A DNA stretch of 64,000 nt from positions 29,166 to 93,165 of the forward strand of contig CAZKFD010000012.1 of the NCBI GenBank assembly GCA_964551995.1, given 5' to 3'. The first letter of the stretch is position 1; each line of letters opens with the position of its first letter. This stretch comes from DATKJS01 sp964551995. GTDB lineage: Bacteria; Acidobacteriota; Aminicenantia; Aminicenantales; Saccharicenantaceae. Shown piece by piece: positions 50,673 through 59,199 of the stretch. The position numbers and the translations under genes are program-made. The notes beneath the pieces are model-generated. The model ran no database searches and was not told the origin of the DNA. It was given only the letters and a program-made list of their open reading frames with translations.

Positions 50673-53276
50673 TCAGCGCTGCCAGACGATATGGCATGCC
50701 TCGAGCGGGACGGCGGCGCCGGGGCAGTGAGGGATGATCCGCGCTGTGTAGTCCGCCGCCGGCCGTGACGCGTCTACGGATCCCCTGTATTTATAGTCGC
50801 CACCCTTTACAACGCTGCCTTTAACGCCCGAAGTGCTCCCGCGCCGCCGCCCGCCGCATGCCTCATTCGACCGAGCGACGAGCTTCATCTCCTCGCGGGC
50901 CGCCTCTCCCCCGTTCACGCCGTCGGCGTAGAGCTCCACTCTCACCGCGTCGGGCTCGAGCCCGCCCAGCGCGACCCGCACCTCGAAGACATGCCGCCCG
51001 CCGCGCGTTTCGGCCTTAACTTCCCCGAACCGCACTCCCGCCCATTTTTCGTCAAGCCCACGCCTCCATTCGATTAACTCCCTCCCGGCCGCGCCGCCCC
51101 CCGCCTCCCGCGCCCGGTACGCCGCCGCCGCCGGCAGATAATGCTTCTCGGTGTATTCGCGCACGGTCCTGTTCGCAGAATAATGCGGCGTCAGCCGGGC
51201 CATGCTCTCGCGCATGCGCGCCACCCAGGCTGTCGGGATCCCCTCTTTGTTCCGGTCATAAAACTCGGGGATGACCTCGCGCTCGAGCAGGTCGTAGAGC
51301 GATGCGGCCTCGGCGGCATCCCAGGCCGGGTCGTCACCGTGCTCCTGCCCGTCCCCGAGCGACCAGCCGACCGCCGGCGTGTAAGCTTCCGCCCACCAGC
51401 CATCGAGCTCCGAAAGGTTGAGGCCGCCGTTGACGAGCACCTTCATGCCGCTCGTCCCGCACGCCTCCCACGGCCGCCGCGGCGTGTTGATCCAGACGTC
51501 CACTCCCTGCACGAGGTGCTCCGTGAGAATCATGTCGTAGTCGCTCATGAAGATGACGTGGGGCCGGACTTCCGGCCGGCGGATGAACTGGATCCACTCG
51601 TGGATCAGCTCCTGCCCTTCCCGGTCCTCCGGGTGGGCCTTGCCGGCGAGGATGAGCTGCACGGGCCGCCGCGGGTCGCTCAGCAGGCGCAGCAGGCGCT
51701 CCGGGTCGTGGAGAAGCAGATTCGGCCGCTTGTAGGCCGCGAACCGCCGCGCGAACCCGAGTGTCAGCGCGTTCGGGTCGAAGATGTGCCGGGCCCGTTC
51801 GATCGTGGCGGCCGGCGCCCCCGCGGCGGCCAGCTGCCTCGCCACACGCGCCCGCGCGTAATCGACGAGGGCCTTCCCCGCGGCCGTGCGGAACCGCCAC
51901 AGCTCGGCATCGGAAACGCGGCGGATGTCCTTCTCCAGCGTCTCCGTCGCCCTCAGCCAGCGATCCTTGCCGCAGGCCTTCGTCCACAGCTCGTCGGCCG
52001 CCGCCGAGTCCCAGCTCGGCATGTGCACGCCGTTCGTCACGCGGCCCACGGGCACTTCCTCCGCCGGCCAGCGCGGGAAGAGGGGCGCGAAGAGGCTCCG
52101 GCTGACCCGGCTGTGCAGGCGGCTCACGCCGTTCACGGCGCCGCTCCCCCGGATCGCTAAATAAGCCATGTTGAAGCTCTCCGTCGCGTCGTCCGGGTCC
52201 CGCCGTCCCAGGGCCATCAGGTCGCGGACCGAAATGCCGATCCTCTGTTCCGCGTACCAGCCCAGGTACTGCTCGACGAGGGCCGGCGCGAACCGGTCGA
52301 ACCCGGCGTCGACCGCCGTGTGGGTCGTGAAGAGGTTCCCGGCCCGCGTGACGGCCAGCGCGACCTCGAACGGCTGTCCGGTCTCCTCCATGAAGCTCCT
52401 GGCCCGCTCGAGCACGGCCAAGGCCGCGTGCCCCTCGTTGAGGTGGCAGACCTCGGGCCGGATGCCGAGCGCGCGGAGCAGCCGCCAGCCGCCGATCCCG
52501 AGGAGGATCTCCTGCTTGAGCCGCACTTCCGGACCGCCGCCGTAAAGCTCGCTCGCGATGCCCCGATGCGGGGGGAAGTTGGCCGCGTCGTTGCTGTCGA
52601 GGAGGTAGAGCTTCACCCGCCCGACCTGGACCTGCCAGGCCCGCAGCCAGAGCGAGTAGTCGGGCAGGGCGATCTCGAGGCGCAGCCACTCGCCGTTCGC
52701 CTGGCGCAGGGGCGTGATCGGCAGCTGCCCGGGGTCGTTGTACGGGAAGAGGGCTTGCTGCGTCCCGTCTTTCCCGATGACCTGCCGGAAATAGCCCTGC
52801 TGGTAGAGCAGCCCCACGCCCACCACCGGCACCCCGAGGTCGCTCGCGGCTTTGAGCTGGTCGCCGGCCACGTTTCCTAGCCCGCCCGAGTAGATGGGCA
52901 GAGCCTCGCTGAGCATGAACTCCATGCTGAAGTACGCGACGCACGTCAGTGGCGAACCCGGATGCTCCTTCTGCATCCAGCCGGGGGCCTCGGCCGCGCC
53001 GCGCCGGGCCCGCACGAGCTCGTCCACCCTCCTGCGGAACGCGGGGTCGGCGGCGACGCGGCGGAGCTTGTCGCGCGACACGGTTTGGAGGACGACCCAC
53101 GGGTTCTGGGTGGACTCCCAGAGCTCGGGGTCGAGCCCGCGCCACAGCTCGTCGGCGGCGTGGTTCCACGACCAGCGCAGGTCCAGGGCGAGCTCTGCCA
53201 GCGATTCGAAACCCTCGACGGCCGCGGGCAGGAGATCGCGCACAGGCGCCTTTCCGGCCGGCGTCTCTTTGCTCAT
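50673..53276 (-). CDS. alpha-glucan phosphorylase (GT35)
   Basis: An 867-residue phosphorylase of the bacterial/archaeal alpha-glucan type with the N-terminal DUF3417 segment (LALDLRWSWNHAADELWRGL). CVAYFSMEFMLSEALPIYSG opens the catalytic core, and the pyridoxal-phosphate Lys sits in EACGTSGMKVLVNGGLNLSE. It splits glucose-1-phosphate from glycogen or maltodextrin. Its ATG overlaps the phosphoglucomutase stop (ATGA), and that enzyme converts the product to glucose-6-phosphate. The C-terminal 120 residues form an extra beta-rich part interrupted by a Gly/Arg/Ser stretch (GGRRRGSTSGVKG). Proximity to the polysaccharide genes suggests supply of sugar phosphates. Confidence 0.95.
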   Translation of the reverse strand: MSKETPAGKAPVRDLLPAAVEGFESLAELALDLRWSWNHAADELWRGLDPELWESTQNPWVVLQTVSRDKLRRVAADPAFRRRVDELVRARRGAAEAPGWMQKEHPGSPLTCVAYFSMEFMLSEALPIYSGGLGNVAGDQLKAASDLGVPVVGVGLLYQQGYFRQVIGKDGTQQALFPYNDPGQLPITPLRQANGEWLRLEIALPDYSLWLRAWQVQVGRVKLYLLDSNDAANFPPHRGIASELYGGGPEVRLKQEILLGIGGWRLLRALGIRPEVCHLNEGHAALAVLERARSFMEETGQPFEVALAVTRAGNLFTTHTAVDAGFDRFAPALVEQYLGWYAEQRIGISVRDLMALGRRDPDDATESFNMAYLAIRGSGAVNGVSRLHSRVSRSLFAPLFPRWPAEEVPVGRVTNGVHMPSWDSAAADELWTKACGKDRWLRATETLEKDIRRVSDAELWRFRTAAGKALVDYARARVARQLAAAGAPAATIERARHIFDPNALTLGFARRFAAYKRPNLLLHDPERLLRLLSDPRRPVQLILAGKAHPEDREGQELIHEWIQFIRRPEVRPHVIFMSDYDMILTEHLVQGVDVWINTPRRPWEACGTSGMKVLVNGGLNLSELDGWWAEAYTPAVGWSLGDGQEHGDDPAWDAAEAASLYDLLEREVIPEFYDRNKEGIPTAWVARMRESMARLTPHYSANRTVREYTEKHYLPAAAAYRAREAGGGAAGRELIEWRRGLDEKWAGVRFGEVKAETRGGRHVFEVRVALGGLEPDAVRVELYADGVNGGEAAREEMKLVARSNEACGGRRRGSTSGVKGSVVKGGDYKYRGSVDASRPAADYTARIIPHCPGAAVPLEACHIVWQR

Positions 53277-55051
53277 CGTCCGCCGCCTCCTCCTTTCCGT
53301 CCCGTCCTCAGTCCCGTTCTACCTCTCGCTCCCGCTCCCCTTCCCCTTCCGCCCTTCAACGCGGCGTCGACGACCGCCTGGGCCTCCTCCAGGATGCGTC
53401 GCAGATGGCCTTCGCCCTTGAAGCTTTCGGCGTAGATCTTGTAGATGTTCTCTGTCCCCGAGGGCCGCGCCGCGAACCACCCGCTCACGGCGACGACCTT
53501 GACGCCGCCGATCGGCGCGTCATTGCCCGGCGCACGCGTGAGGATCGCCTGGATCTTTTCGCCCGCCAGGTCGGCAAGCCGGACCTCGTCGGCCGAGAGC
53601 TTGGCGAGCCGCGCCTTCTCGTCGGGGGTGGCGGGGGCATCGATGCGGTCGTAGGCGGGCTCGCCGAACTCGCGCGTGAGAGCCGCATAGGTCTCGCCGG
53701 GGTCACGTCCCGTCCGGGCCGTGATCTCCGCCGCCAGAAGCGACGGCACGATGGCGTCCTTGTCCGTCGTCCAGGCGCCGCCGTCGCGCCGCGCAAACGT
53801 CGCTCCCGCGCTCTCCTCGGCGGCGAAGGCGAGCGAACCGTCGAGCAGACCGCCGGCCAGCCACTTGAAGCCGACCGGCACCTCGTAGAGCCGGCGGCCG
53901 AGTTTCTCCGCGACGCGGTCGATCATGCTGCTGCTCACGAGCGTCTTGCCCACCGCCGCCTCGCCGCGCCACCCGGGCCGGTTCCGGAAAATGTAGGAGA
54001 CGGCCGCCGCGAGGAAGTGATTGGGCGGCATCAGCCCCGCGCTCCGGGTGACGATCCCGTGGCGGTCGTGGTCGGCGTCGCAGCCCCAGGCGATCTCGAA
54101 ACGGTCCTTGAGGCCGATGAGCCTCCGCATCGCGTACGGCGAGGACGGGTCCATGCGGATCCGGCCGTCCCAGTCCACGGTCATGAAGCGGAACGTCGGG
54201 TCGACCTCGCCGTTGACGACGCTGAGGTCCAGCCCGTAGCGCGCGGAGATCGCCCCCCAGTAGTGGACGCCGGCGCCGCCGAGCGGGTCGACGCCCAGCC
54301 GGAGCTTCGCGCCGCGGACGGCCTCCAGGTCGACGACGCTCGCGAGGTCGGCGACGTAGGCGTCGAGGTAGTCGTGCCGGTGCGTCGTCGGGGCGCGGAT
54401 GGCTCTCTCGAATGGGATGCGCTTCACGCCGGCGAGCCCCTTCTCGAGATAGGCGTTGGCCAGGGCCTCGATCCGGGACGTGACGCCGGCATCGGCCGGC
54501 CCGCCGTTCGCGGGGTTGTACTTGAAGCCGCCGTCGCGCGGAGGGTTGTGGGACGGCGTGATGACGATGCCGTCGGCCAGTCCCGACCCTTTCTTGCGGC
54601 CCCCCGCTTTCCCGCGTTCCCCGCAGCCCCCGCCTCCGCCGCGTCCCCCGCGGCCGCGGTTGTAGGTCAGGATGGCGTGGGAGATGACCGGGGTCGGGGT
54701 GTACTCGTCCCGCTCGGCGATCATGACCTCGACGCCGTTGGCCGCCAGCACCTCGAGCGCGCTGGCGAAGGCCGGCACGGAGAGGGCGTGCGTGTCCATG
54801 CCGAGAAAAAGCGGCCCGTCGACCTTGTTCTCCCGCCGGCACAGGCAGATGGCCTGGCTGACGGCCAGGATGTGCCACTCGTTGAAGGCCCGGTCGAGCG
54901 AGGAGCCGCGGTGGCCCGAGGTGCCGAAGGCGACGCGCTCGGCCGCGACCGAGGCGTCCGGCCTCTCCGTGTAGTAGGCCGTGACGAGCCGGGGCACGTC
55001 CACGAGCATGTCCGGGGCCGCGGGCTTTCCGGCCAGGGGACTGATATTCAT
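53273..55051 (-). CDS. pgm: alpha-D-phosphohexomutase (phosphoglucomutase)
   Basis: A 592-residue enzyme that interconverts glucose-1-phosphate and glucose-6-phosphate. Motifs are FGTSGHRGSSLDRAFNE at the N-terminus, the phospho-Ser loop ITPSHNPPRDGGFKYNP, the metal loop CDADHDRHGI and the phosphate-binding RPSGTENIYKIY near the end. Compared with family members it carries a Gly/Arg/Lys insert before the catalytic serine (GRGGRGGGGGCGERG) and a Gly/Arg tail after the last domain (RGAGARGRTGLRTGRKGG). Both lie at loops or ends, so activity may be kept. It is coupled to the phosphorylase by a four-base overlap. Confidence 0.95.
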   Translation of the reverse strand: MNISPLAGKPAAPDMLVDVPRLVTAYYTERPDASVAAERVAFGTSGHRGSSLDRAFNEWHILAVSQAICLCRRENKVDGPLFLGMDTHALSVPAFASALEVLAANGVEVMIAERDEYTPTPVISHAILTYNRGRGGRGGGGGCGERGKAGGRKKGSGLADGIVITPSHNPPRDGGFKYNPANGGPADAGVTSRIEALANAYLEKGLAGVKRIPFERAIRAPTTHRHDYLDAYVADLASVVDLEAVRGAKLRLGVDPLGGAGVHYWGAISARYGLDLSVVNGEVDPTFRFMTVDWDGRIRMDPSSPYAMRRLIGLKDRFEIAWGCDADHDRHGIVTRSAGLMPPNHFLAAAVSYIFRNRPGWRGEAAVGKTLVSSSMIDRVAEKLGRRLYEVPVGFKWLAGGLLDGSLAFAAEESAGATFARRDGGAWTTDKDAIVPSLLAAEITARTGRDPGETYAALTREFGEPAYDRIDAPATPDEKARLAKLSADEVRLADLAGEKIQAILTRAPGNDAPIGGVKVVAVSGWFAARPSGTENIYKIYAESFKGEGHLRRILEEAQAVVDAALKGGRGRGAGARGRTGLRTGRKGGGGGR

Positions 55052-55109
55052 GACACCATCATGATAGCGCGTTTCGGGCGCCCTGCGAAACGGATTTCCC
55101 CGCCCGGGG

Positions 55110-57395
55110 CTACTTGATCTCGAGGGAGGCCAGGATCCGGTCGAGAGAGTCGGTCGCGCCGAACTGCCGCTTCCAGCGCTCCTCGAGCTGGGGCACGAAG
55201 GCCGGGTCGACGGCGCGAACCGCGCGCAGGCGGCCGGCCGCGTAAGCGCGCTCCGAATCGGTCAGCCCGCTCCACGACGTCAGGTAGAAATTCAGGATGT
55301 TGAGGTTGAGGAACTCCTCCGAGGGATTGAGCTCGAGCGCTTTCCGGAAGTAGAGCTTCGCCTTGTCCGCATAGGTCATCAGGGGGAAGTTGTAGAGGAG
55401 GTAGGTCACGCCCATCTCGTAGTCGACGAAGGAGTCGAGCGGGTCGAGGCGGAGCGCGGCGACGTAGCGCGCCACGGCCCGGTCGCAGGACTTGTCGCGG
55501 GCGACGGTGCCGCCGGAATCGTTTTCCGCGCGGGCCATCTCGAAATAGAGCCGGGCGGCGTCCTTCTCGAGTTCCGCGTTCGGCCAGGACGCGGCGGCCT
55601 TGCGCGCAAGGGGCTCGAGTTTCCCGAAATCCGCCTGGACGCTGCGCGCCGCCGACCGAGCGGCATTGTAGCGGCCGAGATAATAATAGCCCCGATAGCG
55701 GAGAGCCGCGACGACGAGGAGGGCGAGGGCGAAGACGGCGAGGGCGATCGAAGCGAGGGGCTTAGAGCGGCGCGGGCCGTTCGCACAGCCCTGCCCGGCG
55801 TTTTGAGTGCCGACCTCCGTTGCCCCCGGCGCGCTGCTTACGGCCCCATCCCCGTTACCGCTGCGGCCGTCTCCGTTCTCCCGTTTCCCCTTCCCGACGA
55901 CGTTGACGGCGAGCATGCCGAGCGCGACGAAATAGACGGCGTTCGCCGGGATCTGGAGGTTGAAGTCCGTGAACTCGTGGATGAGCATGGCCGCGATGCT
56001 GAGGATCGCGCCCAGCCCGACGCCCTTGGCGAAGTTCGCCCGGCGCCGGCGCCACTTGCCCGCGAGGAACACGATGAGCAGGACCGCGGCGGCGATCAGG
56101 CACCCGGCGGCGATGACGCCGTTCTCGGCCGCAAGCTGCAGGTAGTCGTTGTGGGCGTAGCTGAGCTGGTAGCCTTCATCGACTTTCCTGTACAGGGGGT
56201 AAGCGTAGAGGAAAGTGCCCTTGCCCGCGCCCGTCAGGGGGAAATCGGCGGCCATCCTGAGCGTGTTCGCGGCGAAGGTGCGGCGGGCCTCCTTGGAGAT
56301 GTCCATTTCGCCGAAGCGCTCGATGACGGGCCCGATCCCGAGCCAGAGGGCGCCGGCAACGACGACGGCGACCGTCACGCGCAGGATGCCGCGAAGGCGC
56401 TTCCGGTCGTCGGCCCGGTCGGAGAGCTCACGCCAGCCGCCGAACGCCGCCGCCGCGACGAGGAGCGTCAGGAGGAAGATCATGATGCCGGAGCGCGACT
56501 TCGAAAAGACGAGGCCGAGGCCGATGAAGACGGTGCCGAGCCCGAAGAGAAGCGACCACTGGAGGCTTTCCTGGCTGAACCAGAGAAACTTCTTGCGCCA
56601 CGGCAGACCCTTCTCCATCAGGAAGAAACGGGCCTTGGCGAGCAGGTAGCCGAGGCTCAGCGGAAAGGCCATCTCCATGAGCCCGGCGAAGTCGTTGCGG
56701 TTGATGTAGGTCCCGGTCACCGAGCCGATGTCGTAGCGCTTTTGGTAACCGAAGATCTGCTCCGAGCCGCTGAACGTCTCGGCCATGCCGTAGAAAGCCT
56801 GGAAAAGCGCCGAGGCGATGACGACGAGGACGAAGGTCTCGATGCGGCGGCGCGTGCGGACGGTGCGCAGAACGAGGTACCCGAAAAGACCGTAGCAGAC
56901 GAGGAGCAGGAGGTTCGCGGCCGAGGCGAATGGCGCGAGGGACAGCGTCCAGAAGGAGCGGGCGTCCCAGCCGGTGAGGCCGTCGCGGGCCATGCCCCGG
57001 TAGATCGAGGCGGCTCGGGGCGAGAGGATCCTCACGAGGAGCGGGGGCAGCGGCACGAGCTGGAGGGCGGAGAAGGCGAGAAAAACGGCGATGAGGACCT
57101 TGACGGCACGCGGGAGGCCGGCGGGCGGGGCCTCGCCTTCGTGATCTTCCGGCTTCCCTATGGCCTTGAAGCCCGTTTCCGGCGGCCCTGCGAACCGCGG
57201 GCGGTGCACGGCTCCGGAAGCGGGCTGAGCCGCCGCCCTCCGGCCGGCGACATACTCGCCGACGAGGTAAACGAGGAACAGGACGAGGGTCGCGGCTTCG
57301 AAGACGAAAATTGCCCACGGCTCGACCGACCCGATGGGCAGGGGCACGAAGACGAGGATCGCGCACAGCCCCCAGAAGACCAGCCCTTTATGCAT
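55110..57395 (-). CDS. O-antigen ligase/polymerase-type membrane protein with TPR tail
   Basis: This 761-residue protein has about twelve hydrophobic segments from residue 5 to about 485, with the long extracytoplasmic loop of the Wzy/WaaL family (FPLTGAGKGTFLYAYPLYRK, GYQLSYAHNDYLQLAAENGV). The segment after the last paired helices has a Gly/Asn/Asp-rich insert (GKRENGDGRSGNGDG). One further helix (IALAVFALALLVVAALRY) leads to a TPR-like C-terminal domain of about 190 residues. It should join or polymerise polysaccharide repeat units at the periplasmic face. The start codon lies only 13 bases after the U-run of an intrinsic terminator (57409-57443). Confidence 0.88.
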   Translation of the reverse strand: MHKGLVFWGLCAILVFVPLPIGSVEPWAIFVFEAATLVLFLVYLVGEYVAGRRAAAQPASGAVHRPRFAGPPETGFKAIGKPEDHEGEAPPAGLPRAVKVLIAVFLAFSALQLVPLPPLLVRILSPRAASIYRGMARDGLTGWDARSFWTLSLAPFASAANLLLLVCYGLFGYLVLRTVRTRRRIETFVLVVIASALFQAFYGMAETFSGSEQIFGYQKRYDIGSVTGTYINRNDFAGLMEMAFPLSLGYLLAKARFFLMEKGLPWRKKFLWFSQESLQWSLLFGLGTVFIGLGLVFSKSRSGIMIFLLTLLVAAAAFGGWRELSDRADDRKRLRGILRVTVAVVVAGALWLGIGPVIERFGEMDISKEARRTFAANTLRMAADFPLTGAGKGTFLYAYPLYRKVDEGYQLSYAHNDYLQLAAENGVIAAGCLIAAAVLLIVFLAGKWRRRRANFAKGVGLGAILSIAAMLIHEFTDFNLQIPANAVYFVALGMLAVNVVGKGKRENGDGRSGNGDGAVSSAPGATEVGTQNAGQGCANGPRRSKPLASIALAVFALALLVVAALRYRGYYYLGRYNAARSAARSVQADFGKLEPLARKAAASWPNAELEKDAARLYFEMARAENDSGGTVARDKSCDRAVARYVAALRLDPLDSFVDYEMGVTYLLYNFPLMTYADKAKLYFRKALELNPSEEFLNLNILNFYLTSWSGLTDSERAYAAGRLRAVRAVDPAFVPQLEERWKRQFGATDSLDRILASLEIK

Positions 57396-57408
57396 CGCGT
57401 CCCATCAT

Positions 57409-57443
57409 AAAAAAAAGCGGGAGGAATGTCCATCCCTCCCGCT
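57409..57443 (-). terminator. intrinsic terminator
   Basis: Perfect 9-bp stem AGCGGGAGG (57416-57424) / CCTCCCGCT (57435-57443) with a 10-base loop. On the minus strand the stem is followed by eight T (57416-57409). It should end transcripts coming from the small Cna-B-like genes, just before the ligase gene. On the plus strand it is followed by CTTTT only. Confidence 0.85.
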
Positions 57444-57448
57444 CTTTT

Positions 57449-57690
57449 GGGGTCGGACCACAACAAGTTATTGATTAATAATCAATAGCGCGTTAATTTG
57501 TGCCCGATTCGGGCCTTAACTCTCGATTTTCGGGCCCGAAAACAGCGACTTAAGGAATCTTAAACGGCCTTATATCCCCGAGTCCTTAAATCCTCGTTTT
57601 TAGCCTCAAAAAGAGGGACTTAAGCCCGAAAAAGCCCCCTAAATCGCGCTTAACATTATTGTTTTCAGTGAGTTCTCGTGGTCCGACCCC
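57449..57690. repeat. intergenic element E with GGGGTCGGACCAC inverted ends and hairpin array
   Basis: GGGGTCGGACCAC (57449-57461) and GTGGTCCGACCCC (57678-57690) are perfect 13-base inverted repeats bounding 242 bp. Inside lie the palindrome ATTGATTAATAATCAAT, a hairpin with 21-base arms and no loop (57514-57555, CCTTAACTC...TTAAGG around GGGCCC), and a second hairpin (57584-57624, CCTTAAATCCTCG...GAGGGACTTAAG). A third half-unit GCCCCCTAAATCGCGCTTAA follows. No open frame is plausible. It is the best-preserved copy of the family. Confidence 0.8.
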
Positions 57691-57707
57691 AAATAATCAA
57701 ATAATAC

Positions 57708-58256
57708 CTATCTGATGGGCGAGGCTTCCTTCTTTTCCATGTTGATGATGAGGTAGGTCAAGGCGGCCAGCCCGGCCACAAAGACGGCCACACCGATCAC
57801 GTTCTGCGGGTCGGAAAAGAAGCTCTTGGCTGCGGCATCCTCGCCCGTCGTCTTGCCGCCTGGGGTCAGGGCCACGGAGAGCTTGGCCATCTCGTTGCTT
57901 TTGATGATGAGCGCGTAATCGAAGTTGAAATTGCCCGTGGCCGCGGTCACGCCGAGGATATACCGGCCCTGCGGAAGCCCCGTGATCGTGTACATCCCGT
58001 TGGCGTCCGTCGGCCGGCTCGCGAACTCCTTCATGTTCGCGATGTCCCGGAGCTTGACGACGGCCTGAGCGACCGGCGTCCTCATGTCCTTGGCGTAGAC
58101 GAAGCCCACCAACGACCCGTGCGCCTCCGCAGCGGCGGCAGGCGCCAAGGCTCGGGCCTGCTGCCCGAACTGCGTGGCCGGCGCCGTCAACAGAAGCAGA
58201 GCCACGACAAGCCCAACGGCAAGGGCCCTTGACCGGAAGACATGTTGCATAAGCAT
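57708..58256 (-). CDS. small anchored protein with Cna-B/carboxypeptidase-regulatory-like domain (copy 2)
   Basis: A 182-residue protein paralogous to the one at 58617-59147. It has a signal peptide (VFRSRALAVGLVVALLLLTA), then a CarboxypepD_reg-like beta-sandwich (GSLVGFVYAKDMRTPVAQAVVKLRD...GMYTITGLPQGRYILGVT), then a C-terminal membrane helix (NVIGVAVFVAGLAALTYLII) with the short charged tail NMEKKEASPIR. Start 58256 follows GGGAGGG at six bases. It sits between polysaccharide export genes and the ligase. I do not know the function; it may anchor or organise the export machinery in the envelope. Confidence 0.8.
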   Translation of the reverse strand: MLMQHVFRSRALAVGLVVALLLLTAPATQFGQQARALAPAAAAEAHGSLVGFVYAKDMRTPVAQAVVKLRDIANMKEFASRPTDANGMYTITGLPQGRYILGVTAATGNFNFDYALIIKSNEMAKLSVALTPGGKTTGEDAAAKSFFSDPQNVIGVAVFVAGLAALTYLIINMEKKEASPIR

Positions 58257-58322
58257 ACGTTCCCTCCCTTTTATTGAATCGTTATCTCGCGCGCCTGTTG
58301 CGCCGAGTGTCAGTTTTGTCAG

Positions 58323-58590
58323 TCTTGCGCCTTGCCTGTTGTGACCGGTTGATAAAACAGTAACGAGCCGAAAGACCCAAGGCGTGACCGTGGAAACCTC
58401 CCCCTTCGTATTCAATAACCATGGAATAATTGATGGCTCGAGCCCGCGAAAAAATGATTCCCCCCGAAGCGGGCCCAGAAACCGCACCCCCTAAAAAGCG
58501 ATTTTTGGCCCCAAAAACAAGGCCCTACTAAGCAGCCAAAAAGAAAATAACTTTTCTATTTTCAATGACTCGCCGCGGCCAACGCGCAAT
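58323..58590. repeat. intergenic element G with TTGCGCCTTG-like inverted ends
   Basis: The left end TTGCGCCTTGCCTG (58323-58336) and the right end CGGCCAACGCGCAA (58577-58590) are inverted with two mismatches, bounding 268 bp in the gap between the two Cna-B-like genes. Inside are GACCGGTTGATAAA, GAAGCGGGCCC and the hairpin GCGATTTTTGGCCCCAAAAA (58498-58517). After the right end CGCAATGACT recurs at 58586 and 58605, and CAATGACT also occurs at 58564. No gene is seen in the gap. Confidence 0.45.
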
Positions 58591-58616
58591 GACTTGGCCA
58601 TGGCGCAATGACTGGA

Positions 58617-59147
58617 TTATTTGTCGACCGGAGAGACCTCGGGCTTGGACTTTGTCAATTCGTAGATGGCGACACCGGCGCCGCCCGCCAATGCGATGAT
58701 CAGGAGGATCCCGCCCGGGCTGCCGAAGAAGCTGCCGCCCCCCGCGGCTGCGCCGTGGCCATGGCCCTCGAGAACCCCGCTGCCCTTCATCGCCAGGGTC
58801 ATTCTGGCCGTCTCGCCGTACTTGATGTAAACGCCGTAGTTCAGGTTGTACTCGCCCAGGACCGAAGTGACGCTCAGCGTGTACCAGCCTTCATCGATGC
58901 CCGCGATCCTGAACATTCCCTTGTTGTCCGTCGGGCTCGTGTACTCCTTCTGCGTGTTCAGGTTCCGGATCTTGACCGTAGCGTTGACGACGGGCGTTTT
59001 GCCGTCCGCGCCGTACAGATAGCCCGTAAGTGTGCCGCCGCTAGGGGCCTGCCGCGAGAAGCTCTCCATCGGCACGAGCAGAAGCAGGAAAGCCGCCACC
59101 AAACCCATCACCAATACCCGCGACCTGAAAATGCCAAAATTTAGCAT
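58617..59147 (-). CDS. small anchored protein with Cna-B/carboxypeptidase-regulatory-like domain (copy 1)
   Basis: A 176-residue protein. The signal peptide FGIFRSRVLVMGLVAAFLLL closely resembles that of the downstream paralogue (FRSR...GLV). The domain is a Cna-B-type sandwich (GGTLTGYLYGADGKTPVVNA, GMFRIAGIDEGWYTLSVTSV). After a His/Gly-rich stretch (LEGHGHGAAAGGG) comes a membrane helix (GILLIIALAGGAGVAIYEL) and the tail TKSKPEVSPVDK. AAAGGAGG precedes the ATG and the promoter at 59169-59199 is close. The pair probably arose by tandem duplication within the polysaccharide cluster. Function unknown. Confidence 0.82.
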   Translation of the reverse strand: MLNFGIFRSRVLVMGLVAAFLLLLVPMESFSRQAPSGGTLTGYLYGADGKTPVVNATVKIRNLNTQKEYTSPTDNKGMFRIAGIDEGWYTLSVTSVLGEYNLNYGVYIKYGETARMTLAMKGSGVLEGHGHGAAAGGGSFFGSPGGILLIIALAGGAGVAIYELTKSKPEVSPVDK

Positions 59148-59168
59148 CTCTCGGCCTCCTTTGCGACA

Positions 59169-59199
59169 ATTTTAGCACAAAGTCATTTTATTTTTACAA
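59169..59199 (-). promoter_or_regulatory. extended -10 promoter of the first Cna-B-like gene
   Basis: Minus-strand TGC-TAAAAT (-10 at 59169-59174) with TTGTAA (59194-59199) 19 bases upstream. It overlaps the last codons of the phosphatase gene, so the small genes can be expressed apart from the export genes. Confidence 0.5.

Noticed and set aside
57449..57690. CRISPR array, suggested by repeated hairpins
   Set aside because: The units are imperfect palindromes without regular spacing or unique spacers, and there are no cas genes.
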